The notes under the pieces: model-generated
Told to the model about the DNA's origin: nothing
The model's input: the letters and a program-made list of their open reading frames with translations, nothing else
The model's database searches: none
Translations under genes and position numbers: made by a program
Source of the DNA: Strongylocentrotus purpuratus
Lineage: Eukaryota; Echinodermata; Echinoidea; Camarodonta; Strongylocentrotidae
Assembly (NCBI RefSeq): GCF_000002235.5
Contig: NW_022145606.1
Coordinates: 46,301,274-46,365,273, forward strand
Direction: 5' to 3'
DNA length: 64,000 nucleotides
In this document: one piece after another, positions 11,291 to 22,664 of the stretch
How the letters are laid out: each line of letters starts with the position of its first letter
How positions within the stretch are numbered: position 1 is the first letter of the stretch

Positions 11291-11842
11291 TTTTTTTACG
11301 CTGGTCTTCAACAAAAGTGAAATACTTGTCAGCGTTGCGTATCTTTGCATTCGCTTTAGATGCAAGTTTCTGGACGTGATTCTTTTGCTCAGTTTCATTT
11401 CGCCTGCTTCTAGGATAGTGTGAGCATCCTTTGCATGCTCTAATAAGCCACACATGCTGCAGACATACTTGTTACAGTTGCGACAAAAATATTCTTCATC
11501 GTAGTTCGGATTTTTTCGACATTTGTTCCATTTTCTTTGCAATGATTTGTTTTCTTGATTGCTGTTCGTACAGACCTGGCCCTGGGTCTTCACATCTTCA
11601 ACAAGTAATCTGACTGTTATGTTTGATTGCAGTCTACCCACGTCTCCACTAGGAACCGAAGTCTCCTCCCTGCACGTAGGACACAACAGCTTTCGCTGAG
11701 ACTCCAGGAGAGTCTCAAGATAACCCTTGCAGAAGGTATGGGAGCAGGTCAGGATCTTGGGTTCCTTGAAGAAGCTCAGGCAGATAGGACACTCCGGGTT
11801 CTTCTTATTGACAGCCTGCATTTGCTCCAATGAAGTAGCCAT

Positions 11843-12634
11843 CACTGACAACAATAAGCACACGACCTGAGGTAGGAGAACAAAAATCGGTGAATTAATT
11901 GGCCAACACAATCAAAAGAGTGAAATATTTTGTAATTTTGCTATGATTGCACTGAAAAATGTTTAAAAAAAAACTGAATGTATACATGATTATGGGGGCC
12001 TACCCAGTCCAACATTATAAAATTACTTTACGTTTCATCTTTAGCACTTACGTTACGAAGTAGCGATGTAACGTCGACTATATTAATAAGCTTTCAGTAT
12101 TGAAGAGGCGTTTGGTAATGTTTTATTCATCAATGCAGTTGCATGAGTATTTTTGTTTATCGAATGGGAATGCCAGATAGTAGGCTTACATGTAGTAAAC
12201 GTTGAGACATATCTAGCTAGATATCATGTGCCTTCGACTTTTACGCAGTACGTTTCGAAAGGCAAAAATTATTGTATTTGTTGGGTTGAACATAATGCGG
12301 TGTTGCTTTACATAATAATATCATGTTTGTGATTAAGAAACCTGAGAGAAATATAGTTTAAGTCGACCCTCTATTTCAAATGGGATTTTTCCTGCCAAAT
12401 TCACGATGCATTTTGTTAAACGTGTAGACTTGTACGAGTATGTACCTGCTGGAAACTGTCTAGATGATATGCCAGCGCACATTTTATAAATCCTGCACCA
12501 AATATCCTGCAAAAAATAATATCATGTATTCAAGCAGTCTCATGATGCTATAAATGTATACAGTAAAACTATGTTTCTGATATGTTGATCATAAATTTGT
12601 CAATTTCAGAGTTTGATCTCTAGCAACAAATAAA
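11843..12634. repeat. 5' flank of TRIM copy B
   Basis: Starts with the conserved splice-acceptor region (CCTCAG on the minus strand near 11,868) and matches 37,619-38,440 over its whole length (shared text includes CCTGCTGGAAACT and ATCCTGCACCAAATATCC). Copies A, C and E share only the first 200-300 bases. No gene is seen. Confidence 0.75.
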
Positions 12635-12665
12635 ATGTATCAAGGGCAACTGACAAATATTTTTG

Positions 12666-12800
12666 ATATTTATACCTCTGAAATGTTTACCTCTGACATT
12701 TTTACCTCTGACTTTTTTTTACCTCTGACATTTTTACCTCTAACATTATTACCTCTGAAATGTTTACCTCTGACATTATTACCTCTGACATGTTTCCTTT
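12666..12800. repeat. 15-bp minisatellite, short allele
   Basis: About eight units of ACCTCTGACATTTTT and close variants, with some length slips. It lies in the same place, relative to TRIM copy B, as the long array at 38,456-39,090 does to copy D. Confidence 0.85.
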
Positions 12801-13769
12801 TCTCTCTCTCTTTTTTTTTTTGCGGGGGGGGGGGGGCCAAGGCCCGCTCGGCCCCCCCCTGGATCCGCGCCTGCCAACATTATTATACGAATGTCATATA
12901 CAGAAGCTATCACAGCCCTCCTGCATGTATTCTCTAAAATCAATAATTTTGATGACTCGGTTTTTCACCTTTTCTTGAATTTCTTTTGTTTTCACCAATG
13001 ACACTGGACAAAGGACTATTTTCTGGAAATATCAGTGATCAAAGTCATTCTTCAAGTTTATTCCTTCTATTCTTTTGAAGAAAATATGATTGAATTGAAC
13101 ATGAAATATGTGACATAATTTGAATGGAACATGATAACTGACATAATTTCATCATAATAATAATTATGCTTTTATAGCGCATAATATTCAGGGATGTTTC
13201 TATGCTCTTACAAAGATGATAAAGTAAGTGAATTAGTCTGTTATGAAAGAATCATGTATCTAGTGAAGAACGGAAACATTAACCTTAGTGCATAACTGAA
13301 TAACAAGATAAACTACAAGTAGTATAAATTTAGGTATATAATACACTGTTTTCCTTTCCAATCAAAAATATAACTAGGAATTATACAAAACTTGAAGGGA
13401 TCTCGTACAGACATGTTATGCAAATGCGACAAATAATAGCTTAAATACACCAAAATGATAAGTCTAACAGCACAACGTGCATAGAGCAAATCAATATAAC
13501 ATTAAATATTTAATACTTAAATAAGTAAATTTAATTTAAATTCAACATGAAATTTACAACATAGGTGTGTTCTTTTCACATCGTTTGACTACATAATAAA
13601 ATAACATTCTTCTCCCCCCCCCTTTTTTTCTTCATACAGCGGGGGTTCCTTGATACCGGTATAGTGTAACGATGTAAAACATGATCTATAGTTCCAAAAT
13701 AAGTCATCGGTGTCTATTTCCCTGTTATATTTACTCTGTTTACTTTGCAACGGCATAGTACAGGTATTT
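12801..13769. repeat. Element end remnant and spacer block copy 1
   Basis: 12,801-12,875 is a CT/T run, a G run and CCCTGGATCCGCGCC, which resembles the GATCC-containing ends of hAT-like elements. 12,880-13,760 matches 31,425-34,235 (interrupted), 50,190-51,120 and 62,495-63,345; shared text includes AATGACACTGGACAAAG and CCGGTATAGTGTAACGATG. No gene is seen. Confidence 0.65.
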
Positions 13770-14368
13770 TCATTTCATTTCATTTATTTCATTTATTTAT
13801 TTCACTCTCTTTTAAAAAAACATCAAAAGTATATACATGTTCGTTCATTATCAACATAACATAAAAAGGAAGTGGGGAATCATGAAAGCCAAAATTGGCT
13901 TGATGAGAATGATCCCCAAATAAATACTAAGCATAAACATGATACAAACTTATTTTATATAAAACATAGTACATACATTGGCAACAACAGAGGACAGAAG
14001 AAATATAAGTTACAGCTTGAGTGTTACATTTGACATAATAAATGACAATTTCATTTTGTTCCTCTTAAATAACCCTTGTACTTGTATTTGAAGCGTTTTA
14101 ATGTGTTGCACTGTTTTAAGACATCTGGCAAACTATTCCAAATTAATGGGCCATGAAAAAATATGGAATCCTTAGAGGTTGAAGTACGGTATAAAGGTAA
14201 ATGAAAATCAAGAGCGTGTCTGGTACTATATTCGTGGATTTGACAATTCATTGTGAAACATTCCCTAAATGAATCTGGTAAAGGTATATCTTTCAAAAGC
14301 ATGAACATACAAGTGCAACATTTAATAACATTATATTTGTATCTGTTTTTGTTACCATATATATACAA
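13770..14368 (-). mobile_element. CR1/L2-group LINE, 3' end
   Basis: A minus-strand frame at 14,051-14,368 encodes the last part of a CR1/L2-type polyprotein: IHEYSTRHALDFHLPLYRT, then FFHGPLIWNSLP and FKYKYKGYL, the typical signature downstream of the reverse-transcriptase domain. A 3' untranslated stretch of about 280 bases follows and ends at 13,770 in short ATGAAATGAAA-type repeats, as expected for microsatellite-tailed LINEs. It lies inside the array spacer: the sister units pass straight from block 13,700 to block 14,370. It is 5'-truncated and inactive. Confidence 0.7.
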
Positions 14369-16508
14369 TAATTAAAAGTTCATCATTTATTCGCTTGTAC
14401 TTGTATACCATGAACACATGAAATGCACTCTTAAATCGTTAACCTTTTCTCAACAGATCCCTCATCTTTCTGTCTCTTCTCTCTATCGTCTTCCCAACTT
14501 GCCCCTTTTCATTTCTCGTTTTCTGTCTTTAATATTGGAACTATTTGTTGTTTATTATAAATTGGAGGTGCAATATGTGAAAAAAATTCTTCATCATTTA
14601 TAATCTTAATTGTTGTTCCTTGTCAACTTTTGTGAATGTAATGTATTTTTTTATATAATCTTTGAGTAATGCATGTATGTAAATTTCAAAAGTATCAGTC
14701 TTTGGACTGATTTGAAGGTAATTGTCTTTCAATAAGTAGCCGAATGAATAAGTGAATCATTAATGCATTAAAAGCAAAAATAGATAGAGAGAGTTACGGG
14801 AATGAGGCCTAAAAAAAACATGAATCGGGCGGTCGGAATTCTTTTTGGTTTTAATGTTTTGTTTTCCCTCCCACTTTGGGCTGATATTTCTCAGTATGTT
14901 TTTTCTCAAAAAAACGGTAAAAAAATAAAAATTTAACAAAGGCCGACCGTAGATTTCAAGATTTTGGGGTCGGTCGCAAAGGGCAATACAACATCTTTTT
15001 TTGTAGGCCTTAGGGACAGTATAAAGTAAGGCCCCTTAAATGTTATATGGACAGATCCAGTGAACAGCTTTTGGTATATGAAAATAAATGATGTCCTTCA
15101 TTACAAAAGTTTCCTTGGTACAAAAAACCTACAAAGAAACACAAACAGAAGTATGCCTTAACCATGGCAACCAATACGTATTAAGGGTAAGTAAACAAAT
15201 TTTGACAAAAAAATAAATCTATAATTATACCTTGCATATTTTAAAACAAACATTTTCGGATACATTGTTATATTTTGAGAACAATAATTTGCTTACTTTG
15301 CCACTATACCGTGAACACTTAGATAATCTTTTCAGTATTACACATAGCATTGGAAGGAGGCAGCTGCTCATCCCCCATAATAGCGGGAATGCATGACTGT
15401 GTTTTATATCTACAATGTATGCGTTCAGTCGATTAGAAGGTGTGCTACCCCCTCCCCTCATCTTTGATTCTGATTATCTATCTACATCTGTCTATAAAAT
15501 AAATCCAATTTGCAATATTGAGCGCAACCCCTAGATATTTCATAAGCGTAAACGTGACATAGTCTACTGTCGACGGCATAATGAAATCAGTCAACATTAT
15601 GATAGCATTATGATAGAGCGGAGTCTAGACCGACTATTTGATTTAAATCACATTTCGGCACAAGCTTGCAAGGCATGGGCACTGACAGGACTGCATCCGG
15701 GAGTTTTAAAGTTCAAACAATCGACATTCGATGGTCCATCATCTCATAATTAATCGGTCAAAGAGGTGCCCCATATATCCTAATTCTTAGGCAGCAAGGT
15801 ACGCAACTACCCTCCTATACAGACAACGAGGTACCTGAATATATATATAGGGGCAGATCTAGTTTTTGGCAAAGGGGGGGGGGGGGAGTTTAACCCAATG
15901 ACGAACCACTAGCCGCACAGCGGCGAGGCGATTTGTTTTGCTATTTTGAACCCCCGTAACCCCTCAGTCACATCTTTGCGTATTTGGCTTGCGTATGCTG
16001 CGTATTTATGGGAAGCTGTTTTAACATTTATTTCTATTTCTTGATATCAAGCATTACCATTGCTTTACAACAGAAACATCATTTTTTGATATCAGGAAAT
16101 AGGAATAAATGTTAAAACGGGTTGCCATAAATACGGAAAGGTGTGACTGAGACATTAGTGATGTTTTCCTGGCATCTACTAACACAGTGGAGACCATAAA
16201 AACACTGCATGATAACGTCAGGACACATGGTGGCGTTTTTTTGTAATGCACATCACATTTTCACTTGGCAGCCAAAGGGAGGGGGGGGGGGGTAAACCCG
16301 TAACTCCCCCCCCACCCCCCTCCCCTGTAGATCCGTCACTGATATATTTCAAAATGGTGTATGTTGGTGACTATTAAGAGCTGTGACAACTGAGAACAGG
16401 CAAGAGTAGATTATAATGGTGCATTTTTCCACTTGACCAAATAACAGTCCAAAATGGTTTGGTTTTGCAAGTTTCTTGAACTCTACGTTTCATCTGCAAA
16501 ACTGAAAT
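14369..16508. repeat. 3' flank of TRIM copy C
   Basis: Matches 1-1,417 apart from two additions. 14,815-15,010 has an extra stretch around GGGCGGTCGGAATTC and GGCCGACCGTAG, not seen in the other copies. 15,846-16,341 is a hAT-like MITE listed separately. No gene is seen. Confidence 0.7.
15846..16341. mobile_element. hAT-like MITE with internal hairpin
   Basis: The insertion interrupts the flank at the point where copies B and D read CCTGAATGTATATTT or similar. Its ends are TAGGGGCAGATCTAG (left) and, read inward from the right, CAGTGACGGATCTACAGGGG, a pattern common at hAT-type ends. The flanks ATATATA and ATATATT suggest an 8-base target duplication. Inside, 15,988-16,050 and 16,075-16,136 form inverted arms (GTTTTAACATTTATT is shared). 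G and C runs sit just inside both ends. There is no transposase. Confidence 0.6.
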
Positions 16509-18247
16509 TTACTCCCATGTCTCATGGAAGATGTAAATCGTATCACGACTGCAAAAAGCAATCTCCCCCGTCTTGAATGTTTGCAAACAGCTATCAACAG
16601 GATATAATTCTGTCAGCTTGAAATCAGTGTTAATGTTTTTGATGTATTTGAGCTCTTTTGTGTACTGAATGATGCTTAGCAGACCCTGATATTCCAGAAC
16701 CCATGCAATGACAATTGAATCATCCTGACACAAAGCAGGGTAAGGACTATAACCATCTTTGACGATGCTATGAATGATAGAACCAGACACATCGTTGATC
16801 ACTTGTACCTGAGACGGATAGACGAAAACAGATGAACTCATATTAGCGACAATCTCTTGACTGGATGTCATCGCAAACATCTGGCGTGGTTGAAATCCGT
16901 CACACGTTATCTCTCTTATGGCCTTCCCCCTTCTGGCTTAAATACTTGTATTGTCCTGCATCCATAGTAACTCATGAAGATCAGCCCATTCTTGCCTACA
17001 GTGAGACCGACTACCTCACATTTCATTGTTTCAAACGTTACATCAAGCTTTTCACAAAATTCTGTGTACGAGGAGATTCTGTTATTATTATCGCGTATCA
17101 CGTATCCACCATCAGGCATGAAGTGTAAGGCACTAACTTTAACAGATTTCAGAATGGTATCTTTTATGATGCCCTCAGGGGAATATGTGGCTATTCCTCC
17201 CTCGACATAACCTACAGCCATCTCATTGTTAGGTGATATTACCATCCCGCTCATCCTTTTTCCCGCAGGCAGTGGAGCTGCCGTGCGCAGAACCCATTTA
17301 GACTTCTTTTGTCTTAGCTGGCCCAACTGGAGTTCATCCGATCCCTGACTCCTGAAGCCAATTTGTTCACCTTCCTCAGCAGTTCTTCTGGGCAGCTCCA
17401 CATCTGGCCTGATATGGTTTAGAAGCTCTTCCAGCTGTTGACACATCGCTTTATGTGAGGTCAGAGCCTCTGTCTGGAGAGGAAAATTAAGACCATCCTT
17501 AACCAAGTCCAGAACCTTCTTAATCTCGTCTATCTGCTTACGTATCGGCTTCGCCATGTCTCCCAATGAAGTCTTAAGTTTTCCTAGCTTGTTCTCAATT
17601 TCATTTTTCAACACCCTCTTTCTTTCCTTCAATTTGTCAACTGATTCCTCGAAAGATGCATCTATTTCGCAATTGAGTTGTTCCTGTACGTTGTGCAGCT
17701 TTTTACGCTGGTCTTCGATGAAAGTAAAATACTTGTCAACGTTGCGTATCTTTGCATCCGCTTTGGATGAAAGTTCCTCGACGTGATTCTTTTGCTCAGT
17801 TTCATGCACGCCTGCTTCCATGATAGTGTGAGCATCCTTTGCATGCTCTAATAAGCCACACATGCAGCAGACGTACTTGTTACAGTTGAGACAAAAACAT
17901 TCTTCATCGTAGTTCGGATGTTTTCGACATTTGTTCCTTTTTCTTGGCAATGATTCGTTTTCTTGATTACTGTAGGAACAGACCTGGCCCTTGGTCCCCA
18001 CATCTTCAACAAGTGATCTGACTGTTATGTTTGATTGCAGTCTACCCACGTCTCCACCAAGAACCGAAGTCTTCTTCCTGCACGTAGGACACGACAACTT
18101 TCCACGAGACTCCAGGAGAGTCTCAAGACAACCCTTGCAGAAGGTATGAGAGCAGGTCAGGTTCTTGGGTTCCTTGAAGAAGCTCAGGCAGATAGGACAT
18201 TCGAGGTTCTTATGGAAAGCCTCATGCTTCAATGAAGTAGCCATCAT
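16509..18247 (-). pseudogene. TRIM-type gene copy C, one-base frame break
   Basis: Same architecture as copy A. It starts MMATSLKHEAF at 18,247 (or the second ATG at 18,244). RING and B-box ligands are all present. Compared with A, B and D the run of G near 16,916-16,925 (KPEGGKAIREIT region) has five instead of six residues, which shifts the frame. The last 123 codons (16,509-16,880) continue in another frame to the normal end FHETWE. Everything else is intact, so this may be a very young pseudogene, a null allele, or a base-calling error in a homopolymer. The linker LRQKKSKW is seven residues shorter than in A, D and E. Confidence 0.8.
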
Positions 18248-18560
18248 TGACAACTCAAGCACACGACCTGAGGAAAAAGAATAAAATTGTGAATTAATTG
18301 GCCAACTCAAATAAAAGTGTGAATTTTTTGTAAATACTATAAAGCTGGCTATTATTGCACTGAAAAAAAAGTGAACCATAATGCATTCCATGATTAATAG
18401 GGCTTTGTCGGTAAAAAATGAAATTACTTTACGCTTCTTCTTTAGCACTTACGTTACGATCTAACGCCGATTTTGCTTTCAGTAAGAGGCATATGATGTT
18501 TCATTCAGCAATGATGTTGTGTGGGTAACTTTTGTTTTTATTCAGTGGAAATTCACACTG
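18248..18560. repeat. 5' flank of TRIM copy C
   Basis: Includes the minus-strand splice acceptor (CCTCAG ending at 18,268) with pyrimidine tract, then about 250 bases matching the flanks of copies A and E. Homology to the other units fades near 18,560. Confidence 0.7.
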
Positions 18561-21500
18561 ACATTCATAACAGGTACCATTATATTTAACCTTTGCACAG
18601 CGAACCGTTCACCCACGCACATTTTAGCAATCCCTCCCGTTATAACAGGTTAAATAAGTATGATTTTTTCTTCCCCTTAGGGGTGTAATTCCCGCTCATG
18701 AATATTTTTTTGAATAAACACTGGTACTACCTGGCACTGGTACTGTTTGATTACGGTCATATCTATTTGCTAATGCCATACTCGAGTTATGCGTACCTAA
18801 TATCTGTATTTCATTAAAGTATTATGCACATTGAAACTCAACTGGGTGAACTATCTAAGTATACTTTTAAGAACGTCATAATGCTGTATTACACATATCT
18901 TGCTACTTTAATCTCATGTCTCTTTTTCTTTCCTTCATTTTTTTCTTCCATTCTGATCTTTCACATCCTAATCTTTCTGTTTCTCCTCTCTACCACCTCT
19001 CCCTCCATCATATTTTAACCTTTACCTCAAATCTGTTGCTCCCTTCGACTTAATTTCTCTCATTCTTACTGCACTTTACTTTGTTCTGTTTTCTCTTATC
19101 TCCGCTCCTATTACTTTTGTTTCTCTCTATTTCTAACTATCTGCTATATGTTTTCTGGTTTACCTGTCTGTGTAATGTATTCTACTGGGCTTTGTTGTCT
19201 CGATCTAACTGTGGTGTGTTTATCTATTTCCTGCTTACTTTGTTATGCACATGTATTGTTATGTTAACTTTTTCAAAGGTATGTCTTAACAAAAATGTAT
19301 TTATTTGTAATTTGATATTCTCTTCTGTGAGTCTATGTTAATATAATGCCTGTTTGAACTCTTTGTTTAAAGAAACATCCAGAGAATTATTTGTATGCCA
19401 ATTGTACTTATGTATTGTGCATGACCAATAAATCAAACTGAAATTGAAACTGATGATCGAGGAATGTGAATGCATTATGTAAGCTATTGTTCAGATAACT
19501 CCTTCTCTCTGTTTGCTCTGTTTGTACCCAATAGGCTGGAGATTATGAAAACAATAGAATATATCGCAAGTAGATGCTACCATCAAGCAAATTAATATGT
19601 TGATAGGTAGTGTGATGTCAGATGATGCGGTTTCATCATATTTTAATGATACACCTGTATTTCTGTCTTAGTTATTCTTGCTATGGTAATACTACACCTA
19701 AAAACCAGTATATTGTGATCTCAGAAACCCCTTCCATCAGTTTAACACTTTATAGAGATACCACCTATACCTTGAACAAATCTGTCTACATCTCCAATCA
19801 GAGTGAATAGATCGTGTTCAGTGTTTAATGCGACTCAATGTGTACAAGAGGAAAGGGGAAATCCTTCTGAGTCAACCTAGTGTCGATATAGACTTTTGTA
19901 AATTAATGTCATGGTTAAATTGTCTTCAAAAGCCATGTAGGATTAGTCATGTAAGATACTTCCCAATGATAAAAATATGAAATAAATATGTTAACAGCAT
20001 TATAAAAATATATATATATATACCAGGTTGGCTTTGGATGATGTTCCTTGTTACTTTTGTACACACTACCACGCAATGAACGATGAGGTCACTATAGTTA
20101 CTGCGCGTCATTCGTTGTTTTCCAAGTATTTGCATGTAATCGGTTTTCCTCGGTCGGATTGGCCTTTTAATCATTTTCATCGCATTACAGAAAACAGATT
20201 ATTTGTACATATACATACCTTCGTCTAGGTAACCTACAGCCTTGCATTCATCTGTTGGCTTATCTTCCTATGAAATAATCCACAATTGATTCTTGTCCCG
20301 TGACTAACAGGGCAAGTGACTTGTCCGTACTTCTTGTCGTAATATAATTTCGTAAAATAACAAAATGTTTCAGATAGTGCGTGACGGCCTACGTGCATGA
20401 CGTGTCTGGGTACGATAATAAACATCAAAGGGGTGTCGGTGCCACTATTTACATATTTCAAATCATGACCCGCGCAAAACCAATCAACGTACGATGCAGT
20501 TGTTTGCAAAGTAAAATAATTACTACCAGTTATCACTTAACAATTTATTTGGCCAAAGTTTCGTTTTTATGGTTAAATATTGATATTGACAACGTCACAT
20601 GATATATTTTATATCTTGATGGTGTTAGCGTTGTATTGACGATAACATGTCTCCATTATAAAGCGGAAGAAAGATCATGTAAAGCAGCTGACGACGTTTA
20701 TTTGTTTGAATGCGTTATTGACCTATTCCAATCATTAAGCTTATAAAGGCAAACTTAGCCCACACGCGAGCAAAGATGTCGTCGAATTTCATAGTTAGTA
20801 GGGCAATTTAAGAAATTACTTGTGACAAGCGCGTGCCACAACGTTCTCTCTTTTACTAGCTATACGACAACTGAGCCAGTGACATCACTATTTTAAGTAG
20901 TCAAACGAGTATTTCGAGTCCTTAAAGATAGTCCATTTTGCAGCCAACATCAAACTCTGTAGAGCTGTGCAGGAATTATGAATATGTCATGTATGTCCTA
21001 TCTGTGAAATTTAAACATTAACAGTGTCCTAGTATTCAAATTATGCAAGGAAACCCGTTTACCTTCTAAAATTCACTGTCAGACAATATTGAGTGACTGA
21101 CTACCTTCTTTTTTGGGGTAACAACATACATAAAATGAGCTGTAACAGGTACATGAGCATTTGTCTACATCAATAACCTACTACTTGTAATGGCCAAAAT
21201 TAAATTGATTTAATCTGTGTGCACCACAAAAGATACGACCACTCGGTAAAAGCGTCTGAACAGTACGATCAGATGAAAATAATTTTAATCCTGAAAAATA
21301 GTAATCACAGTTACTAGAGATCACCATTACAGGCCTACATTACGAAACTTGTTTTTAAATTGAAGGTGAATAAAGATATTTATCGAAGAAATATCCGATA
21401 GTAGACTTCAAGAAAGAATCTGTGCTGGTTGGTTGGTTCTTCGTTTAGATGGCGCTCTTCAATCTCAAAGATTATTTGCGCCAGTCAATTTCGTGTATAG

Positions 21501-21575
21501 CTTTGGCGTGGGCTTCGGAAATCAAGCCCACGAGCGACTTTCCTTTGTGAAATGAAATTAATAGTGATATGGTTT

Positions 21576-21612
<37 letters not shown>

Positions 21613-21755
21613 GCAATATTAAAATTGCATAAAATGCACATAAAAGGCGAGATGGGAGTTAGTTGCAATTGTTCATGGAAAAACCGCAAATACTTCATTT
21701 TATATATTATTACAGGATCGACATAAGTTAAGGGGATCCCTGATAGCTTTAAAAG
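18561..21755. other. Unique spacer, no gene recognised
   Basis: I find no coding region. 18,850-19,450 is pyrimidine-rich on the plus strand and ends in AATAAATCAAACTGAAATTGAAACTG, resembling the 3' untranslated end and tail of a CR1/L2-type LINE in plus orientation. 19,460-21,577 shows no match inside the window. A poly(A) tract lies at 21,578-21,609. 21,742-21,760 is a 9-bp palindrome (GATAGCTTT-A-AAAGCTATC) just beyond the stop codon of the next LINE. Confidence 0.5.
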
Positions 21756-22220
21756 CTATCTAAAACGATTAGTATCGTATATGTAACCCAATAATTCACG
21801 AGTAAAAATTGGGTTAGACATCAATAATTGTTTCAGATTGGGGTTATTCAATTTAATCCTTTCTTTTAAGAGACGTCTATCTTTGTCGTATTTTGTACAA
21901 TAGAAAATAAAATGTTTAATTGTTTCATCTTCTTGACAAACTTCACAAAGACCAGTATCGTGTTGGTTAATTTGAAAAAGGTAATAATTTAAACTACAGT
22001 TACCTACTCTTAGTTGTTGTATCAAGCATTCTTCTCTGCGAGATAGGCCTTGTCTATGTATGGGCTTTGAAACGTCGCTATGCAAAGCATATAAAAATCT
22101 ACCGTGTTCTGCATTGTCCCATTCTGCTTGCCATAATTTGTTATAATGGATCAAACGAGAGGCTGCCAATTCACTTCTTGTATTTGGTATAACTATGTCT
22201 ATATCAAACGCGCAAATCAA
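21756..22220 (-). mobile_element. I/Jockey-type LINE, C-terminal end
   Basis: The minus-strand frame of 154 codons matches the region after the RNase H domain of I- or Jockey-like LINEs: LSRREECLIQQLRVGNCSLN, then a gag-like zinc-binding motif CEVCQEDETIKHFIFYC (C-x2-C, H, C) and a short tail ending YDTNRFR. The upstream part of the element is gone. Reverse transcriptase and endonuclease are not present nearby, so it is a truncated relic. The poly(A) at 21,578 is on the wrong strand to be its tail. Confidence 0.7.
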
Positions 22221-22664
22221 ACGCGTTGAACAACTCAGAGGGCGCTGTTTACTTATTGGTCACGACAGTGATTAAGGTAGCCGTTGCTCCTGAAGAGAGT
22301 CCAAAGATCACTCCCATTTCAGTAAAGGCTCCCCCTGGATAAGAGTAATGACCAGTGGCGTAATTATGGGGGAAAGAGGTGTAAGGAGGAAGGAAAGGCG
22401 CTACACACAAAAAGGTGAGACCAGGGGGGGGGGGGGGGGGGGGTTAAGGGCAAGGAAAATGAACTTGAGATGATTATGGAGATACTTTGCTCGAGAATGA
22501 CTTTCAGATATTATCTTTATGTGAATACACCTCTAACAACAGATTATGTTAAAGCAATGTCACGATTTGATTTCATATTGAGTATTAAACCTGTAAACAG
22601 ATTATTACTCCCCCTGTTTATTGTTTGGTAAAACGTGATACAATCCGTTATTATTTTGTATCTA
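22221..22664. repeat. Mixed spacer and start of upstream block copy 2
   Basis: 22,350-22,445 contains CCAGTGGCGTAATTATGGGG and a long G run, resembling a hAT-like element end. From about 22,480 the sequence matches 4,640-4,700 of upstream block copy 1 (ACCTCTAACA, then GAGTATTA). No gene is seen. Confidence 0.5.

Larger units (their letters stand above)
9067..11842 (-). pseudogene. TRIM-type gene copy B, split by an insert
   Basis: Same family as copy A. The N-terminal part (11,842 down to about 11,291) has the start MATSLEQMQ, a RING and a B-box. The C-terminal part (about 10,220 down to 9,067) has coiled coil and propeller. Between them lies a foreign insert of about 1.07 kb, which replaces some 40 bases of coiled-coil code. 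The RING ligand equal to C39 is tyrosine (CKGY), and the B-box ligand equal to H109 is asparagine (CRKN). The frame also shifts near 9,368-9,387, between IVVKN and the QVQVIND strand. With split, lost ligands and a shift it cannot make a normal ligase. Its linker LRQKKSKW groups it with copy C. Confidence 0.85.

Noticed and set aside
17702-18448. Longer N-termini of TRIM copies C and D
   Set aside because: The extra residues are read from intron upstream of the conserved acceptor.
20234-20536. 100-codon minus-strand frame as a gene
   Set aside because: It has no domain, no codon signal, and an overlapping opposite frame of similar length.
21578-21609. Poly(A) tract as tail of the LINE at 21,756-22,220
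   Set aside because: The LINE reads on the minus strand, so its tail would appear as T on the plus strand.
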